53,858 nucleotides of DNA. Source: Candidatus Syntrophosphaera sp. GTDB taxonomy: Bacteria > Cloacimonadota > Cloacimonadia > Cloacimonadales > Cloacimonadaceae. The stretch spans positions 1-53,858 of the forward strand of contig JAHYIU010000007.1 in the NCBI GenBank assembly GCA_019429425.1. Direction: 5' to 3'. Every line of letters begins with the position of its first letter. Positions within the stretch are counted from its first letter, which is position 1. A program made the translations under genes and the position numbers. The notes under the pieces were generated by a model. The model saw only the letters and a list, made by a program, of their open reading frames with translations. It had not been told where the DNA came from and did no database searches. Positions 1 to 8,311 of this stretch are shown here, piece by piece.

Positions 1-605
1 AGGGCGTAAAGCGCGGTGGCCAGAGTTCCCACCAGGAAATTTAGCAGCAGTTTGCTCTCCGCGGGGCGCTTGTCTTTCATGTTCAGGATCCAGTAAAATG
101 CCCAAACCAGGGAGGTGGAGACCGCCAAAGCGGAGCCGAGGGGATCGGCAAAATCGAGCCGGAACAGCCTGCCTTGGGTGGAGATCACGATCACGCCGAT
201 GAAACTGAGGCAGAGGGCGAGGATGTCCTTGATCCGGAACCGCTCCCTGAGGATGAGGATGGAAAGCACGGATAGCACGATCGCCCAGGTGTAGTTCAAA
301 ACCTGCGCTTCCTGGGCCCGCAGCCGGTCATAGGCGATGAAGAGGGCGAGGTAGTAGAGGAAGGGGTTGAGCAGGCCGGCCAGCGCTGACCTCTTCCAAG
401 CGCTGACGTCGGTCCGGAACGCCTTCCAGCCTTTTTGGGCCAGGTTCACCACTCCCAGGAAGATGGTCGCTGCCAGGGATGCCAGAAGCAGCAGGCCGAG
501 CGGCGTGAGATGCCGGAGGCTGAGCTTGAAGGCGGTGGAGACGGTGGACCAGGCCAGCACTGCGCCGAGGGCGTAGAGATAGGCGGTCCTTTGTTCGGTT
601 CGCAT
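1..605 (-). CDS. DMT/EamA-family transporter (3' end cut by window)
   Basis: Reading leftward from the ATG at 605 gives about 201 residues (MRTEQRTAYLYALGAVLAWS...) that run off the window edge, so the C-terminal part is missing. The visible part has at least six hydrophobic segments. An early 'YALGAVLAWSTVSTAFK' helix followed by 'LLNPFLYYLALFIAYDRL' is typical of EamA (drug/metabolite transporter) proteins, which have ten membrane helices in two repeats. Family members export metabolites or take up small solutes; the substrate cannot be told from this fragment. It lies downstream of the TPR lipoprotein gene on the same strand, but a terminator-like hairpin lies between them (616-646), so it may have its own promoter. 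Family call fairly sure; specificity unknown. Confidence 0.75.
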   Translation of the reverse strand, partial: MRTEQRTAYLYALGAVLAWSTVSTAFKLSLRHLTPLGLLLLASLAATIFLGVVNLAQKGWKAFRTDVSAWKRSALAGLLNPFLYYLALFIAYDRLRAQEAQVLNYTWAIVLSVLSILILRERFRIKDILALCLSFIGVIVISTQGRLFRLDFADPLGSALAVSTSLVWAFYWILNMKDKRPAESKLLLNFLVGTLATALYA

Positions 606-615
606 GGCTTGGCCA

Positions 616-646
616 GAAAAAAAGCCTGTCCGGGTGGGGGACAGGC
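616..646 (-). terminator. Rho-independent terminator after the TPR lipoprotein gene
   Basis: Read on the minus strand, a 9-bp stem (AGCCTGTCC / GGACAGGCT, 623-646 on the plus strand) is followed directly by a run of seven T. It lies just past the stop codon of the gene at 666-1751, so it would end that transcript before the transporter gene. Confidence 0.7.
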
Positions 647-665
647 TCAATCAGTCATGGGCGTG

Positions 666-1751
666 TCAGTTCATCCTGTTCAGGATGTTCTGATACTGGG
701 TGGCCAGGGCGGTGTTGTTGGTCAGCTGGGCGCCCAGGATCACGAGGCGGACGGCGTCTTTGTTCGTCTCGTCATAGTTGTGCCATTTGCGGGCGTAGGT
801 GATCATTTCCTCATAATTCTTCATTTCGTTGAGCAGGAAGCTGATTTCCTGGTAATCGGCGTCGTTGTCGCGGATGTCCAGCAGCCGCTTCAGATAGCCC
901 ACGGCGCCGGCGTTGTCAGCGAGCTTGTAGGCGATGTATTTGGCGTCGGAGAGGGCGTCGGGGTTCAGGGGTTCGATTTCCAGCACGAGCTGGGTGTTGA
1001 GTTTGGCCGCCTCATACTGTCCCAGTTCGAACTGGCAGAAGGACAGGTTCATCAGGTTGTTCACGTTGAGGGGTTCGCGCACCTTGACGCTTTCAAAGAA
1101 GGGCAGGGCCGCGGCGTAATCCTTCTTGTTCATGTAGAAGATGCCCATTTCCTGCAGGAGGAGAGGGTCGTTCTGGTCCTTGGCATAGATTTTGAGCAGG
1201 ATCTCCTCGGCCTTGTCGTCGTCCTTGAGGTCCACCTGGTAGATGGTTTTGAGCTTGATCAGGGGCTCGATGCGGCTGGTATCCAGGGCGGCCACCAGCT
1301 CAAAGATCTCGATGGCGCGCTGGGTGTTTCCGGCCTCGGCCTGCTCTTCGCCGGCCTTGAAAATGCGGGTCCAGGCGCTGGTGCGGCGCTTCTTCATGTC
1401 GCGGATGTCGGCTGCTTCGTCTTCGGAAAGCTTCTCATACTGCTCCATGATCTTGATGGATTTATCGTAGCCTTCCCAGGCGGCTTTGTTCAGGTCCACG
1501 GCCAGGTCCGAGAAGCGCTCGCCGTTGTAGAGGTTGATGTCCGCAACGCGGCGCAGGGCCAGGGCGTGGTTGGGATTGTCTTCCAAAACGAGCTGGTAGT
1601 AGGTCATCGCCGCTTCGACGTTTTGCTGGGCGTAATAGACGTTGGCGGTCTTGAGGTTGACGTTGCCCTGGGGGCTGAGCTTCTGCCGCGTGACCGAACA
1701 GGCGGATAGCAGCAGCATCGCTGCCAGGGCTATGATAACGAGATGTTTCAT
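666..1751 (-). CDS. TPR-repeat lipoprotein
   Basis: 361 aa. The N-terminus MKHLVIIALAAMLLLSACS is a lipoprotein signal peptide with lipobox LSAC, so the mature protein should be lipid-anchored at Cys18, facing the periplasm. The rest is helical and contains several tetratricopeptide units, for example 'AMTYYQLVLEDNPNHALALR', 'RAIEIFELVAAL', 'AALPFFESVKVREPLNVNNL' and 'AAKLNTQLVLEIEPLNPDAL'. Such proteins are protein-protein scaffolds; there is no catalytic motif and the partner is unknown. The start is supported by GGAG in 'CAGAGGAGACC' a few bases upstream. A terminator follows the gene at 616-646. The gene is divergent from the pyr operon, with about 240 bp between the two starts. Confidence 0.8.
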   Translation of the reverse strand: MKHLVIIALAAMLLLSACSVTRQKLSPQGNVNLKTANVYYAQQNVEAAMTYYQLVLEDNPNHALALRRVADINLYNGERFSDLAVDLNKAAWEGYDKSIKIMEQYEKLSEDEAADIRDMKKRRTSAWTRIFKAGEEQAEAGNTQRAIEIFELVAALDTSRIEPLIKLKTIYQVDLKDDDKAEEILLKIYAKDQNDPLLLQEMGIFYMNKKDYAAALPFFESVKVREPLNVNNLMNLSFCQFELGQYEAAKLNTQLVLEIEPLNPDALSDAKYIAYKLADNAGAVGYLKRLLDIRDNDADYQEISFLLNEMKNYEEMITYARKWHNYDETNKDAVRLVILGAQLTNNTALATQYQNILNRMN

Positions 1752-1791
1752 GTTGGGGTCTCCTCTGGTAGTTTCACATTTAATAGAAACA

Positions 1792-1819
1792 CTATTATGA
1801 ACCGGGGATATCAGTCAAG
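1792..1819 (-). promoter_or_regulatory. Possible promoter of the TPR lipoprotein gene
   Basis: On the minus strand a TTGACT box is followed after about 15 bases by TAATAG, roughly 45 bases upstream of the ATG. The spacing is short for a housekeeping promoter. A similar TTGACC...TAAACT pair reads toward pyrB around 1915-1941. The two -35 boxes are part of a 9-bp inverted repeat (GTCAAGAAA ... TTTCTTGAC) about 100 bp apart. Assigned by eye only. Confidence 0.3.
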
Positions 1820-1991
1820 AAATTTTCCAAGCAGGCTCCCTAATTTGCTTTCTGGCAAGCATCTTAGCACAGGCAAAGCAGCCGGATACAATCAGGGTAG
1901 CCAAGAATTTTCTTGACCAAATCCTCAGGCGCATAAACTGGGACAAAATAAATACCTTTAATCCGCGCCAGTGAGCCGGAAAGGAGCAAAT

Positions 1992-2930
1992 ATGACCACT
2001 ACGCCTCAATTCCTCGGTCGCAGCGTCTATGACCTCGACGACTATTCCGCAGAAGAAATCATGTATATCCTGGAAGCCGCCAAAGGCATGAAGGAGATCA
2101 ATCTGCGCGAATACAAAAAGATCCCCACCCTGCGCGGCAAAACCGTCTGCACCCTGTTCGTGGAAAACAGCACCCGCACCCGGATGAGCTTCGAGCTGGC
2201 CGCCAGCCGCCTGAGCGCGGACGTGGTGAGCTTCCAGGCCTCTGTATCCGCCCTGCAGAAAGGCGAAAGCCTGCAGGATACCGTCTATACCCTGGACGCG
2301 ATGGGCATCGACCTCTACTGCATCCGCCACAGCAGCCCCGGCAGCCCGCAACTGGTGCACAAATACTCCGGAAAACCGGTCATCAACGGAGGCGACGGAC
2401 GCCACGCGCATCCCACCCAGGCGCTGTTGGACATCTTTTCGGTCTGGGAAAAACTGGGCGAACTGAACGGCGTCAAGATCACCATCGTGGGCGATATCCT
2501 CAACAGCAGGGTGGTGCGCTCGAATCTGATCGGCATGAAAAAACTGGGCATGGAAGTGACGGTCTGCGGGCCGCGCACCCTGATGCCGGGCAGCATGGAG
2601 GAGATCTACGGCTGCCGGGTCGAATACAATTTGCGCGAAGCTTTGCGGGACGCGGACGTAGTGATGGGCCTCCGCATGCAGCTCGAAAGGATGACCGAAG
2701 GCCTGTTCCCCAGCCTGGAAGAATACAGCAAGCATTACGTGCTGTCCAAAGACACGATCAAATACGCCAAAAAGGACGCCCTGATCATGCATCCGGGCCC
2801 GATGAACCGGGGCGTTGAGATCCTGCCGGAGATCGCGGACAGTACCCACAGCATCATCGTGGAACAGGTGGCCAACGGCGTGGCGATACGCATGGCCCTG
2901 ATGTTCCTCATCCTCGGCGGCAAGGCATAA
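1992..2930 (+). CDS. pyrB: aspartate carbamoyltransferase catalytic subunit
   Basis: 312 aa, the usual length for PyrB. It catalyses carbamoyl phosphate + aspartate to carbamoyl-aspartate, the committed step of pyrimidine synthesis, in the cytoplasm. The carbamoyl-phosphate loop ENSTRTRMSFE is at residues 58-68. HPTQALLD follows in the middle, and HPGPMNRGVEI near the C-terminus is part of the aspartate-binding side. The ATG at 1992 is preferred over an in-frame start seven codons upstream because AAGGAG sits 5 nt before it and the protein then begins at the family's usual point. It is the first gene of pyrB-pyrC-pyrK-pyrD, with 13 bp to pyrC. No pyrI regulatory subunit gene is present in the operon. 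Confidence 0.96.
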   Translation: MTTTPQFLGRSVYDLDDYSAEEIMYILEAAKGMKEINLREYKKIPTLRGKTVCTLFVENSTRTRMSFELAASRLSADVVSFQASVSALQKGESLQDTVYTLDAMGIDLYCIRHSSPGSPQLVHKYSGKPVINGGDGRHAHPTQALLDIFSVWEKLGELNGVKITIVGDILNSRVVRSNLIGMKKLGMEVTVCGPRTLMPGSMEEIYGCRVEYNLREALRDADVVMGLRMQLERMTEGLFPSLEEYSKHYVLSKDTIKYAKKDALIMHPGPMNRGVEILPEIADSTHSIIVEQVANGVAIRMALMFLILGGKA

Positions 2931-2943
2931 AAGGAGAGCTGAA

Positions 2944-4215
2944 ATGACCACACTCATCACCAACGGACTGGCCTACATCGAGGGAAGCTTCGTTCCCTGC
3001 GACATCCTCATCAAAGGCTACAAGATCAGCAAGATCGCCCCCAAGATCGCCGGCAAGGCGGATCGTGTCATCGACGCCGCCGGAAAGCACGTGTTTCCGG
3101 GCTTCGTGGACCTCCACGTGCATCTGCGCGACCCCGGCCAAACCTATAAGGAAGACATAGTTTCCGGCACCAGGGCCGCGGCCAAAGGAGGCTTCACCAG
3201 CCTCTGCGCCATGCCCAACACCGATCCCGTGGTGGACAACATCGCCACTGTTGACTATATCCAACGCCGCGCCAAAGACCTCGGCTCGGCCCGGGTCTAT
3301 GTGGTGGGGGCGATGACCAAGAAAAGCGAAGGGCTGGAGATCAGCGAGATGGCCACCATGCAGAGCGGCGGGATCGTTGCCGTTTCTGACGACGGGAACT
3401 GCGTGCAAAACTCCAAGCTGATGCTGAACTGCATGCGCTACGCCACTAATTTCGGCCTGCCCCTGATCATCCACGCCGAAGACCACAACCTATCCGGAAA
3501 AGGGCAGATCCACGCCGGCAGGATCTCCTCCAAAGTCGGCCTGACGGGCATTCCCGGACTGGCGGAGGAAGTGATCATCTCACGCGACATAATGCTGGCG
3601 GAAAACACCAAGTCCAGGCTGCATATCGCCCATATCAGCACTGCCAGGTCGATCGAGCTGGTGCGCGAAGCCAAGGAACAGGGGATCCAGGTCTCCTGCG
3701 AGGTCACGCCCCACCATCTGATCCTCACCGAAGAGGCCTGCCAGGATTTTGACACCAACACCAAGATGAAACCACCCCTGCGCAGCGAAAAAGACCGCCA
3801 GGCCTGCGTCAAGGCCCTGCGGGAGGGGATCATCGACTGCATCGCCACCGACCACGCTCCCCACGCGGATTTTGAGAAAGCCCGCGAGTTCGACCACGCG
3901 CCCTTTGGGATAATCGGCCTGGAAACGGCTTTCCCTGCTTTGTACCATCATCTGGTCAAAACCGGGGATCTATCCCTGGAACGTTTGGCGGAAGCTTTGA
4001 CCTCGGCCCCGGCGCAGTTGCTGGGACTGCCGGAAAGCACTCTGAAACAGGGCAATCCGGCCGACATCACCATCATCGACTTGGAGCAGAACACCTCCTA
4101 CAAGCCGGAAAACATCCTTTCCAAAAGCAAAAACACACCCTGGCTGGGACAAACCCTCTCCGGACGCGTGCTCTACACTTTTTTGGAAGGCAGGGTGACC
4201 TGGCAGGCTGAATGA
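2944..4215 (+). CDS. pyrC: dihydroorotase
   Basis: 423 aa, class I dihydroorotase (amidohydrolase superfamily). It cyclises carbamoyl-aspartate to dihydroorotate. The metal motif DLHVHLRDPG lies at about residues 57-66 (His58, His60). Further metal-site histidines lie in HAEDH and HIAHIST, and the catalytic aspartate in CIATDHAPH. The barrel is flanked by the small beta domain formed by both ends. A ribosome-binding site AGGAGAGCTGAA precedes the ATG. The stop overlaps the pyrK start by ATGA, implying coupled translation. The metal residues are intact, so this should be an active enzyme rather than a PyrC-like pseudo-subunit. Confidence 0.96.
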   Translation: MTTLITNGLAYIEGSFVPCDILIKGYKISKIAPKIAGKADRVIDAAGKHVFPGFVDLHVHLRDPGQTYKEDIVSGTRAAAKGGFTSLCAMPNTDPVVDNIATVDYIQRRAKDLGSARVYVVGAMTKKSEGLEISEMATMQSGGIVAVSDDGNCVQNSKLMLNCMRYATNFGLPLIIHAEDHNLSGKGQIHAGRISSKVGLTGIPGLAEEVIISRDIMLAENTKSRLHIAHISTARSIELVREAKEQGIQVSCEVTPHHLILTEEACQDFDTNTKMKPPLRSEKDRQACVKALREGIIDCIATDHAPHADFEKAREFDHAPFGIIGLETAFPALYHHLVKTGDLSLERLAEALTSAPAQLLGLPESTLKQGNPADITIIDLEQNTSYKPENILSKSKNTPWLGQTLSGRVLYTFLEGRVTWQAE

Positions 4216-4955
4216 CGCCCGCGTATAAAATCCTGGCTGTAACACGCCGGGAACGAATCAACCGGGATTACCATGTGATCGGTTTACGGGAGCCCGAACT
4301 GGCGGCCAAATGCCAGCCCGGGATGTTCTTTGAACTCAAGGCTGGGACGGCGGGGCAGGACAGGAAACTGTTCAAGCCGGTGAGCGTGTATGGCGCGGCC
4401 GAAGCTGAGATATCTTTCCTGATCAAGGTCGTGGGATCCGGGACCAAAGCGCTGTCCGAACTGGCCATCGGCGACCCCGTCAAGCTGACCGGGCCGCTGG
4501 GAAACGGCTTTCCTATGATTCGCGATTCAAATGTCCTGCTGGTGAGCGGCGGGGTGGGCTATCCGCCTCTGGCGTATTTGCGCGAGGCTCTCAGCTCCGG
4601 CAACAGGATAACCTTCCTGCACGGCGGGGCTTGCGCTGATGACGTTTTCCCCTGCGACCGGGTTTATACGCTGGACGGAAGCTGCGGCCAGAAGGGCCTA
4701 GTCACCCGGGACGTAAAAGACCTGATAATTGAAGCAAAGATCGATATAGTCTATAGTTGCGGTCCCATCCCCATGCTCAAGGCTCTGGCGGAGATCGTGG
4801 CCCCGCTGCCGCATCATGTGAGCATGGAGGCCTACATGGCTTGCGGAGTCGGAGTTTGCCACGGCTGCGCGGTTCCGGTGGGGGATGCTTATCTGCGGGT
4901 TTGCGCGGACGGGCCTATCTTCAATGCTGCCGAAGTCTGCTGGGGAGAGTTGTGA
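4212..4955 (+). CDS. pyrK: dihydroorotate dehydrogenase B, electron-transfer subunit
   Basis: 247 aa. PyrK carries FAD and a [2Fe-2S] cluster and passes electrons from dihydroorotate oxidation in PyrD to NAD+. The N-terminal half is a ferredoxin-reductase-like FAD domain (KLFKPVSVYG). The NAD domain contains LLVSGGVGYPPLAYL. The cluster cysteines sit at the C-terminus in ACGVGVCHGCAVP followed by VCADGP (pattern C-x4-C-x2-C-x11-C). It overlaps pyrC by four bases, and pyrD begins with a GTG that overlaps its stop. The pairing marks the pyrD product as the NAD-linked 1B class typical of anaerobes and Firmicutes-type systems. Confidence 0.95.
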   Translation: MTPAYKILAVTRRERINRDYHVIGLREPELAAKCQPGMFFELKAGTAGQDRKLFKPVSVYGAAEAEISFLIKVVGSGTKALSELAIGDPVKLTGPLGNGFPMIRDSNVLLVSGGVGYPPLAYLREALSSGNRITFLHGGACADDVFPCDRVYTLDGSCGQKGLVTRDVKDLIIEAKIDIVYSCGPIPMLKALAEIVAPLPHHVSMEAYMACGVGVCHGCAVPVGDAYLRVCADGPIFNAAEVCWGEL

Positions 4956-5854
4956 ACCGCCTCTCGAGCAAATTGGGCAGGCTGGCGCTGCAAAGCCCGC
5001 TGGCAGTGGCTTCCGGCACCTTCGGCACGGAGTATTTTGACCTTTTCCCCCAGTCTGTTTTGGGCGCTTATGTTTCCAAAACCATCACCCTGCTCCCCAA
5101 AGCTGGCAATCCCCCGCCGCGCCTGTATGAAACGGAAGCCGGGCTGCTCAATTCCATCGGTTTGCAGAATACCGGACTTATCGGTTTCATCGAGGAAGAG
5201 CTGCCCCGTCTGCGGTCCATTTTGAAGATTCCCTTGATCGTGAGCTTCTCCGGGGCTTCAATTGACGAGTTTTGCCGAATCCTGTCAGTCTTGGAACAGG
5301 AACAGGGGATCTCAGGCTATGAGGTCAATGTTTCCTGCCCCAATGTGGAAAACGAGGGGATCGCTTTTGGCGCCGATCCGGATATCGTTTTTGAACTCAC
5401 CCGCAAGCTGGCAGAGCTGACCGAAAAAGAACTGGTCGTGAAGCTGAGCCCCAACGTCACCGACATCGCAAAAATCGCACGAGCGGCCGAAGCCGGGGGA
5501 GCCACCACACTTTCTCTGATCAACACCCTCTACGGGATGGCGATCGACTGGAACACAGGCAGGTCGCGTATTTCCCAAAAAGTCTGCGGCTACAGCGGCA
5601 TGGGCATCAAGCCTGTGGCCTTGGCCCTGACCCATAAAACAGCACAGGCGGTCAAGATCCCGCTATTGGCCATGGGTGGGATCCACACCTGGCAGGACGC
5701 TTTGGAGTTCTTTTACGCCGGAGCTGCAGCGGTGTCGATCGGAACGGCTTTATACAGTGATCCGCTGGCCGCGGTGAACGTTTACCAGGGGCTGGAGGCA
5801 TTCTTCGCGGAAAGAGGCCTCACCCTGAACGGCATTATCGGCACAGTGCGCTGA
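4952..5854 (+). CDS. pyrD: dihydroorotate dehydrogenase B (NAD+), catalytic subunit
   Basis: 300 aa, FMN-dependent TIM barrel that oxidises dihydroorotate to orotate with PyrK. Motifs: LAVASGTFG at the N-terminus; GYEVNVSCPNVENEG, with the catalytic cysteine that class 1 enzymes have in place of serine; VKLSPNVTDI; and LAMGGIHTWQDALEF near the phosphate-binding end. The start is taken as the GTG at 4952, overlapping the pyrK stop (GTGA), because this gives the standard N-terminus and length. A longer in-frame reading from 4757 would lie inside pyrK and is not plausible. Last gene of the pyr operon; pyrE and pyrF are not in the window. Confidence 0.95.
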   Translation: MNRLSSKLGRLALQSPLAVASGTFGTEYFDLFPQSVLGAYVSKTITLLPKAGNPPPRLYETEAGLLNSIGLQNTGLIGFIEEELPRLRSILKIPLIVSFSGASIDEFCRILSVLEQEQGISGYEVNVSCPNVENEGIAFGADPDIVFELTRKLAELTEKELVVKLSPNVTDIAKIARAAEAGGATTLSLINTLYGMAIDWNTGRSRISQKVCGYSGMGIKPVALALTHKTAQAVKIPLLAMGGIHTWQDALEFFYAGAAAVSIGTALYSDPLAAVNVYQGLEAFFAERGLTLNGIIGTVR

Positions 5855-5876
5855 TCCGCGCGCAAACAGATCAATC

Positions 5877-6998
5877 TCAATCCTGAGGCGCGTTGCGGCA
5901 GACCCGGAATCCGACTCCATAGTAGATATCAGTGGCCAAGCCGCCAATATTGCGGAAAGTGACTGCGCAAAAAGATCCCTGGCCGTGAAAGCAGCTTCCC
6001 CGGTTGACGCGGCAAGTGCCGTAATCGGGGCCATGGGGATTGGTCTGATCGCTTGTTGGATAAGTGGCAAAATAAAAATCCCACACCCATTCCCAGAGGT
6101 TTCCGCTCATGTCGTGGAAACCAAGCTCGTTGGGGACTTTAAGGCCCACTATATGGGCCACGCCGCCGGAGTTTTCATTGTACCAGGCCACCAGGTCCAC
6201 GTCGTTGCTGCCGCTGTAGATAAAATTCAGGGACTGATTTCCGCCTTTTGCTGCGAACATCCATTCCATTTCCGAGGGCAGCCTGTAGCCCGGGGCGCTC
6301 CAGTTGCAGTTCAGAAAGTTTTGGTTTTGGTAGTTGGCGTTCCAGCCTGTGGGCCAGGAATCTGGATCAGCCCCGTAATTTCCGTAGCTGTAGCAGGGCG
6401 TGATCCCTTCCTGGATGCTCCGCCGGTTGCAGTATTCGATCGCGTCGAACCAGGAAACCCGATAGACAGGATAGCTGGGCCCGACCCCATAGTCGTGGGA
6501 GGGATTTTCCTTCATGATCTGCTCGTAGCCGGCCTGGGTGAGCTCATAGCGGTCTAGGTAGAAACTGGAGAGGGTGATGTTTGAGGTGCCGTTGTGAAAG
6601 GTGCCTCCCTCCACCAGGATGAAGTTCGAAGGAATGCCGGGGCTGGGTTCGTCTTCGGCGCTGACCTTGAACCGGAATTGGTCGCCGTCCAGCCTGAAGG
6701 CCTCGCCGCCGGCGTTCCAGACTATGTGTTTGCCCGTTCCGGAGGCCACATCCGGGCCAATGTCCCCGGAAAGAAGGCCAGAAGAGGGATTCAGATCGAA
6801 GCTGACTCCGCCGTTGACAGAGACCTTGAGCTCAATCTCGCATAGATCGCCATCCGCGTCCCAGAGGTCGTACCAGATGTCGACTATCCTGCTTCCGTCA
6901 AGCCTCTGCGCGGCGGTGACGTTTGATACCATGGGAGCCGTCTGGGCAAGGCAAAACCCCGCCGCGGAAATAAAGAGCAATAACAGCAATCGCTTCAT
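5877..6998 (-). CDS. secreted SUMF1/FGE-domain protein
   Basis: 373 aa. The N-terminus MKRLLLLLFISAAGFCLAQ is a signal peptide, so the protein is exported. Residues about 20-120 form a beta-rich domain (SNVTAAQRLDGSRIVDIWYD ... DQFRFKVSAED) common in front of SUMF1 domains in Cloacimonadota-like genomes. Residues about 125-370 are a formylglycine-generating-enzyme-like (SUMF1) domain: FILVEGGTFHNG, LSSFYLDRYELTQ, SWFDAIEYCNRRS, GYRLPSEMEWMFAAKGG, DMSGNLWEWVWDF and GFRVCRN. Most secreted members are binding or structural proteins rather than sulfatase activators; I see no evidence for catalysis. Its ATG overlaps the stop of the gene at 6995-7771 (ATGA), so the two are translated together. A close relative is at 36512-38110. 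Confidence 0.85.
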   Translation of the reverse strand: MKRLLLLLFISAAGFCLAQTAPMVSNVTAAQRLDGSRIVDIWYDLWDADGDLCEIELKVSVNGGVSFDLNPSSGLLSGDIGPDVASGTGKHIVWNAGGEAFRLDGDQFRFKVSAEDEPSPGIPSNFILVEGGTFHNGTSNITLSSFYLDRYELTQAGYEQIMKENPSHDYGVGPSYPVYRVSWFDAIEYCNRRSIQEGITPCYSYGNYGADPDSWPTGWNANYQNQNFLNCNWSAPGYRLPSEMEWMFAAKGGNQSLNFIYSGSNDVDLVAWYNENSGGVAHIVGLKVPNELGFHDMSGNLWEWVWDFYFATYPTSDQTNPHGPDYGTCRVNRGSCFHGQGSFCAVTFRNIGGLATDIYYGVGFRVCRNAPQD

Positions 6999-7771
6999 TT
7001 CAGACCTCCCTTGAAGACCGGAAATTCTCTCAGCAAATCCTCCAGGGTCATTTTAAGGCCCGGCTCCGCTTTGAACCAATCGAGATAGCGGGCGAGGCTG
7101 CCGTTTGGATCGACATAAGCCAGCACCTTGTAAAACATCTGGGAACGGAAGAGCAGGACCCTATAGTGGGTGTAGGCCAAGCCGGCCGTTTCGCCCAGGA
7201 AATAGTAGTACAGGTCATCATCATAGGGGGTTTCGTTATACAGGATGATGTAACCCGTTGGGGCCAGCGGGTCGCCATGCATGTCCAGGGTCACGGCCTG
7301 CCAGGTGAGGACCACGTCCACATTGTTGGATGTGTCCAGAGTTAAACCCTGAGGCGGCTGGGGCGGAACGGCGGTAATGAAGAACGGGGTCGCGGAACTG
7401 CGGATCGATGAATTGCCGAAGTTGTCAGAGATCTGGATCCGGATTTTGGCAGCATTGGATTCCACGTCGGGCACGAGCCAAGGCTCGGTCCCGTCATTGC
7501 TCGTCCCCATGGCGATGGGAACGTAGGTATCGCCGCCATCCAGGCTGTACCAGATGTTGACCGAATTGGGGCTGGGATGGGAATCATAGGCGGACCAGAG
7601 GATGGCGTTGGTATCGCCCATATACCAGTGTTCCCCTCCCACTGGCGCGATCAGGGCCAGATTGGGGTTCACTGTATCCAGCGACACATCGCCGGAAACG
7701 CCGTATCCGCTGAGCGCGGCAAGTACGGAACAGGCCGGCAGGATGATGGACATAAGCAAGGAGCGGCGCAT
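6995..7771 (-). CDS. secreted protein with Fn3-like domains
   Basis: 258 aa. A hydrophobic signal peptide starts MRRSLLMSIILPACSVLAALS. Because 'PACS' lies within the segment, a lipoprotein cannot be excluded. Residues about 35-130 contain a beta-sandwich (LIAPVGGEHWYMGDTNAILW ... IRIQISDNFGN) like the immunoglobulin-type domains of surface proteins. Residues about 140-230 (PPQGLTLDTSNNVDVVLTWQ ... GYIILYNETPY) fit fibronectin type III. The start at 7771 is chosen over the ATG four codons upstream because GGAGG lies 5 nt before it. It is coupled to the SUMF1 gene downstream. Function unknown; adhesion or envelope structure is likely. Confidence 0.75.
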   Translation of the reverse strand: MRRSLLMSIILPACSVLAALSGYGVSGDVSLDTVNPNLALIAPVGGEHWYMGDTNAILWSAYDSHPSPNSVNIWYSLDGGDTYVPIAMGTSNDGTEPWLVPDVESNAAKIRIQISDNFGNSSIRSSATPFFITAVPPQPPQGLTLDTSNNVDVVLTWQAVTLDMHGDPLAPTGYIILYNETPYDDDLYYYFLGETAGLAYTHYRVLLFRSQMFYKVLAYVDPNGSLARYLDWFKAEPGLKMTLEDLLREFPVFKGGLK

Positions 7772-8256
7772 AGCCACCTCCACGAATTATTGCATACGCG
7801 GGTATACTGGTTGCATCTTCATAATCGATAAAAAGCAGAAAGGCCTTTTATGTCAAGGAGTTTTTTAGTCAAGATATGCCACCCCCTTTTGCCGACGCTG
7901 AGATGGTTTCGGTTATACAGGGAGTCCGGAAATTCCACTTTCCCACCCATGGCTCCCCTTATCAATACGGTGTCAATACGGACTCATTACGGACAAAGTC
8001 CGTAATGAGTCCGTATTGATAGCGTAATGATAAGGAGGGCGAAGGGAAAAATGGGTTGCAGATATAGAGTATCAAGTGAAATTGCAAATAGTATCACTTT
8101 CGTTGCAAATCGCTGTTTTTGGTGAGACCCCAGTATCAAGGTCCACATCCATCCTTGAAGTGATCTGTATACTCGGTGACGTTGGGTATTTTGCCACCCC
8201 TTCATGTCGTGGATGAAAACCTAACCTACTTGATCTGCAAGAAAGCCATAATTAAC
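7772..8256. other. Gene-free stretch between the Fn3-like gene and tmRNA
   Basis: About 490 bp with no convincing gene. It carries the 89-bp palindrome (7949-8037). Short open frames here have no ribosome-binding site. From 8070 to 8145 there are loose repeats of 'AGTATCA' with 'TTGCAAAT', too degenerate to classify. Confidence 0.6.
7949..8037. repeat. 89-bp palindromic dispersed repeat, copy 1
   Basis: The sequence is a near-perfect hairpin. Two arms of about 42 bases meet at an AAA loop (around 7995-7997 on this strand). Each arm is built of three imperfect 11-bp units of the type 'ATCAATACGG / ACTCATTACGG'. The reverse complement of this block recurs at 51013-51101 with two mismatches in 89. 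No open reading frame lies inside. The form is that of a MITE or REP-like palindromic unit. Confidence 0.85.
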
Positions 8257-8284
8257 TTGACATCAGGCCCGTTTCAAATAGCTT
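8257..8284 (+). promoter_or_regulatory. Promoter of tmRNA
   Basis: TTGACA at 8257-8262 and TAGCTT at 8279-8284 are separated by 16 bp. This places transcription start about 20 bases before the mature 5' end of ssrA. A good match to a housekeeping sigma promoter at the expected place. Confidence 0.6.
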
Positions 8285-8311
8285 GTCTTATGGATCTTTA
8301 CTCAGCGCATA

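Noticed and set aside
435-1709. Long plus-strand open frame of 424 codons opposite the TPR lipoprotein
   Set aside because: It mirrors the G+C-rich TPR gene, lacks a ribosome-binding site and reads as low-complexity Gly/Val/His-rich sequence.
1752-1991. PyrR-type attenuator upstream of pyrB
   Set aside because: No conserved anti-antiterminator motif or terminator hairpin with U-run was seen in the leader; only a weak inverted repeat.
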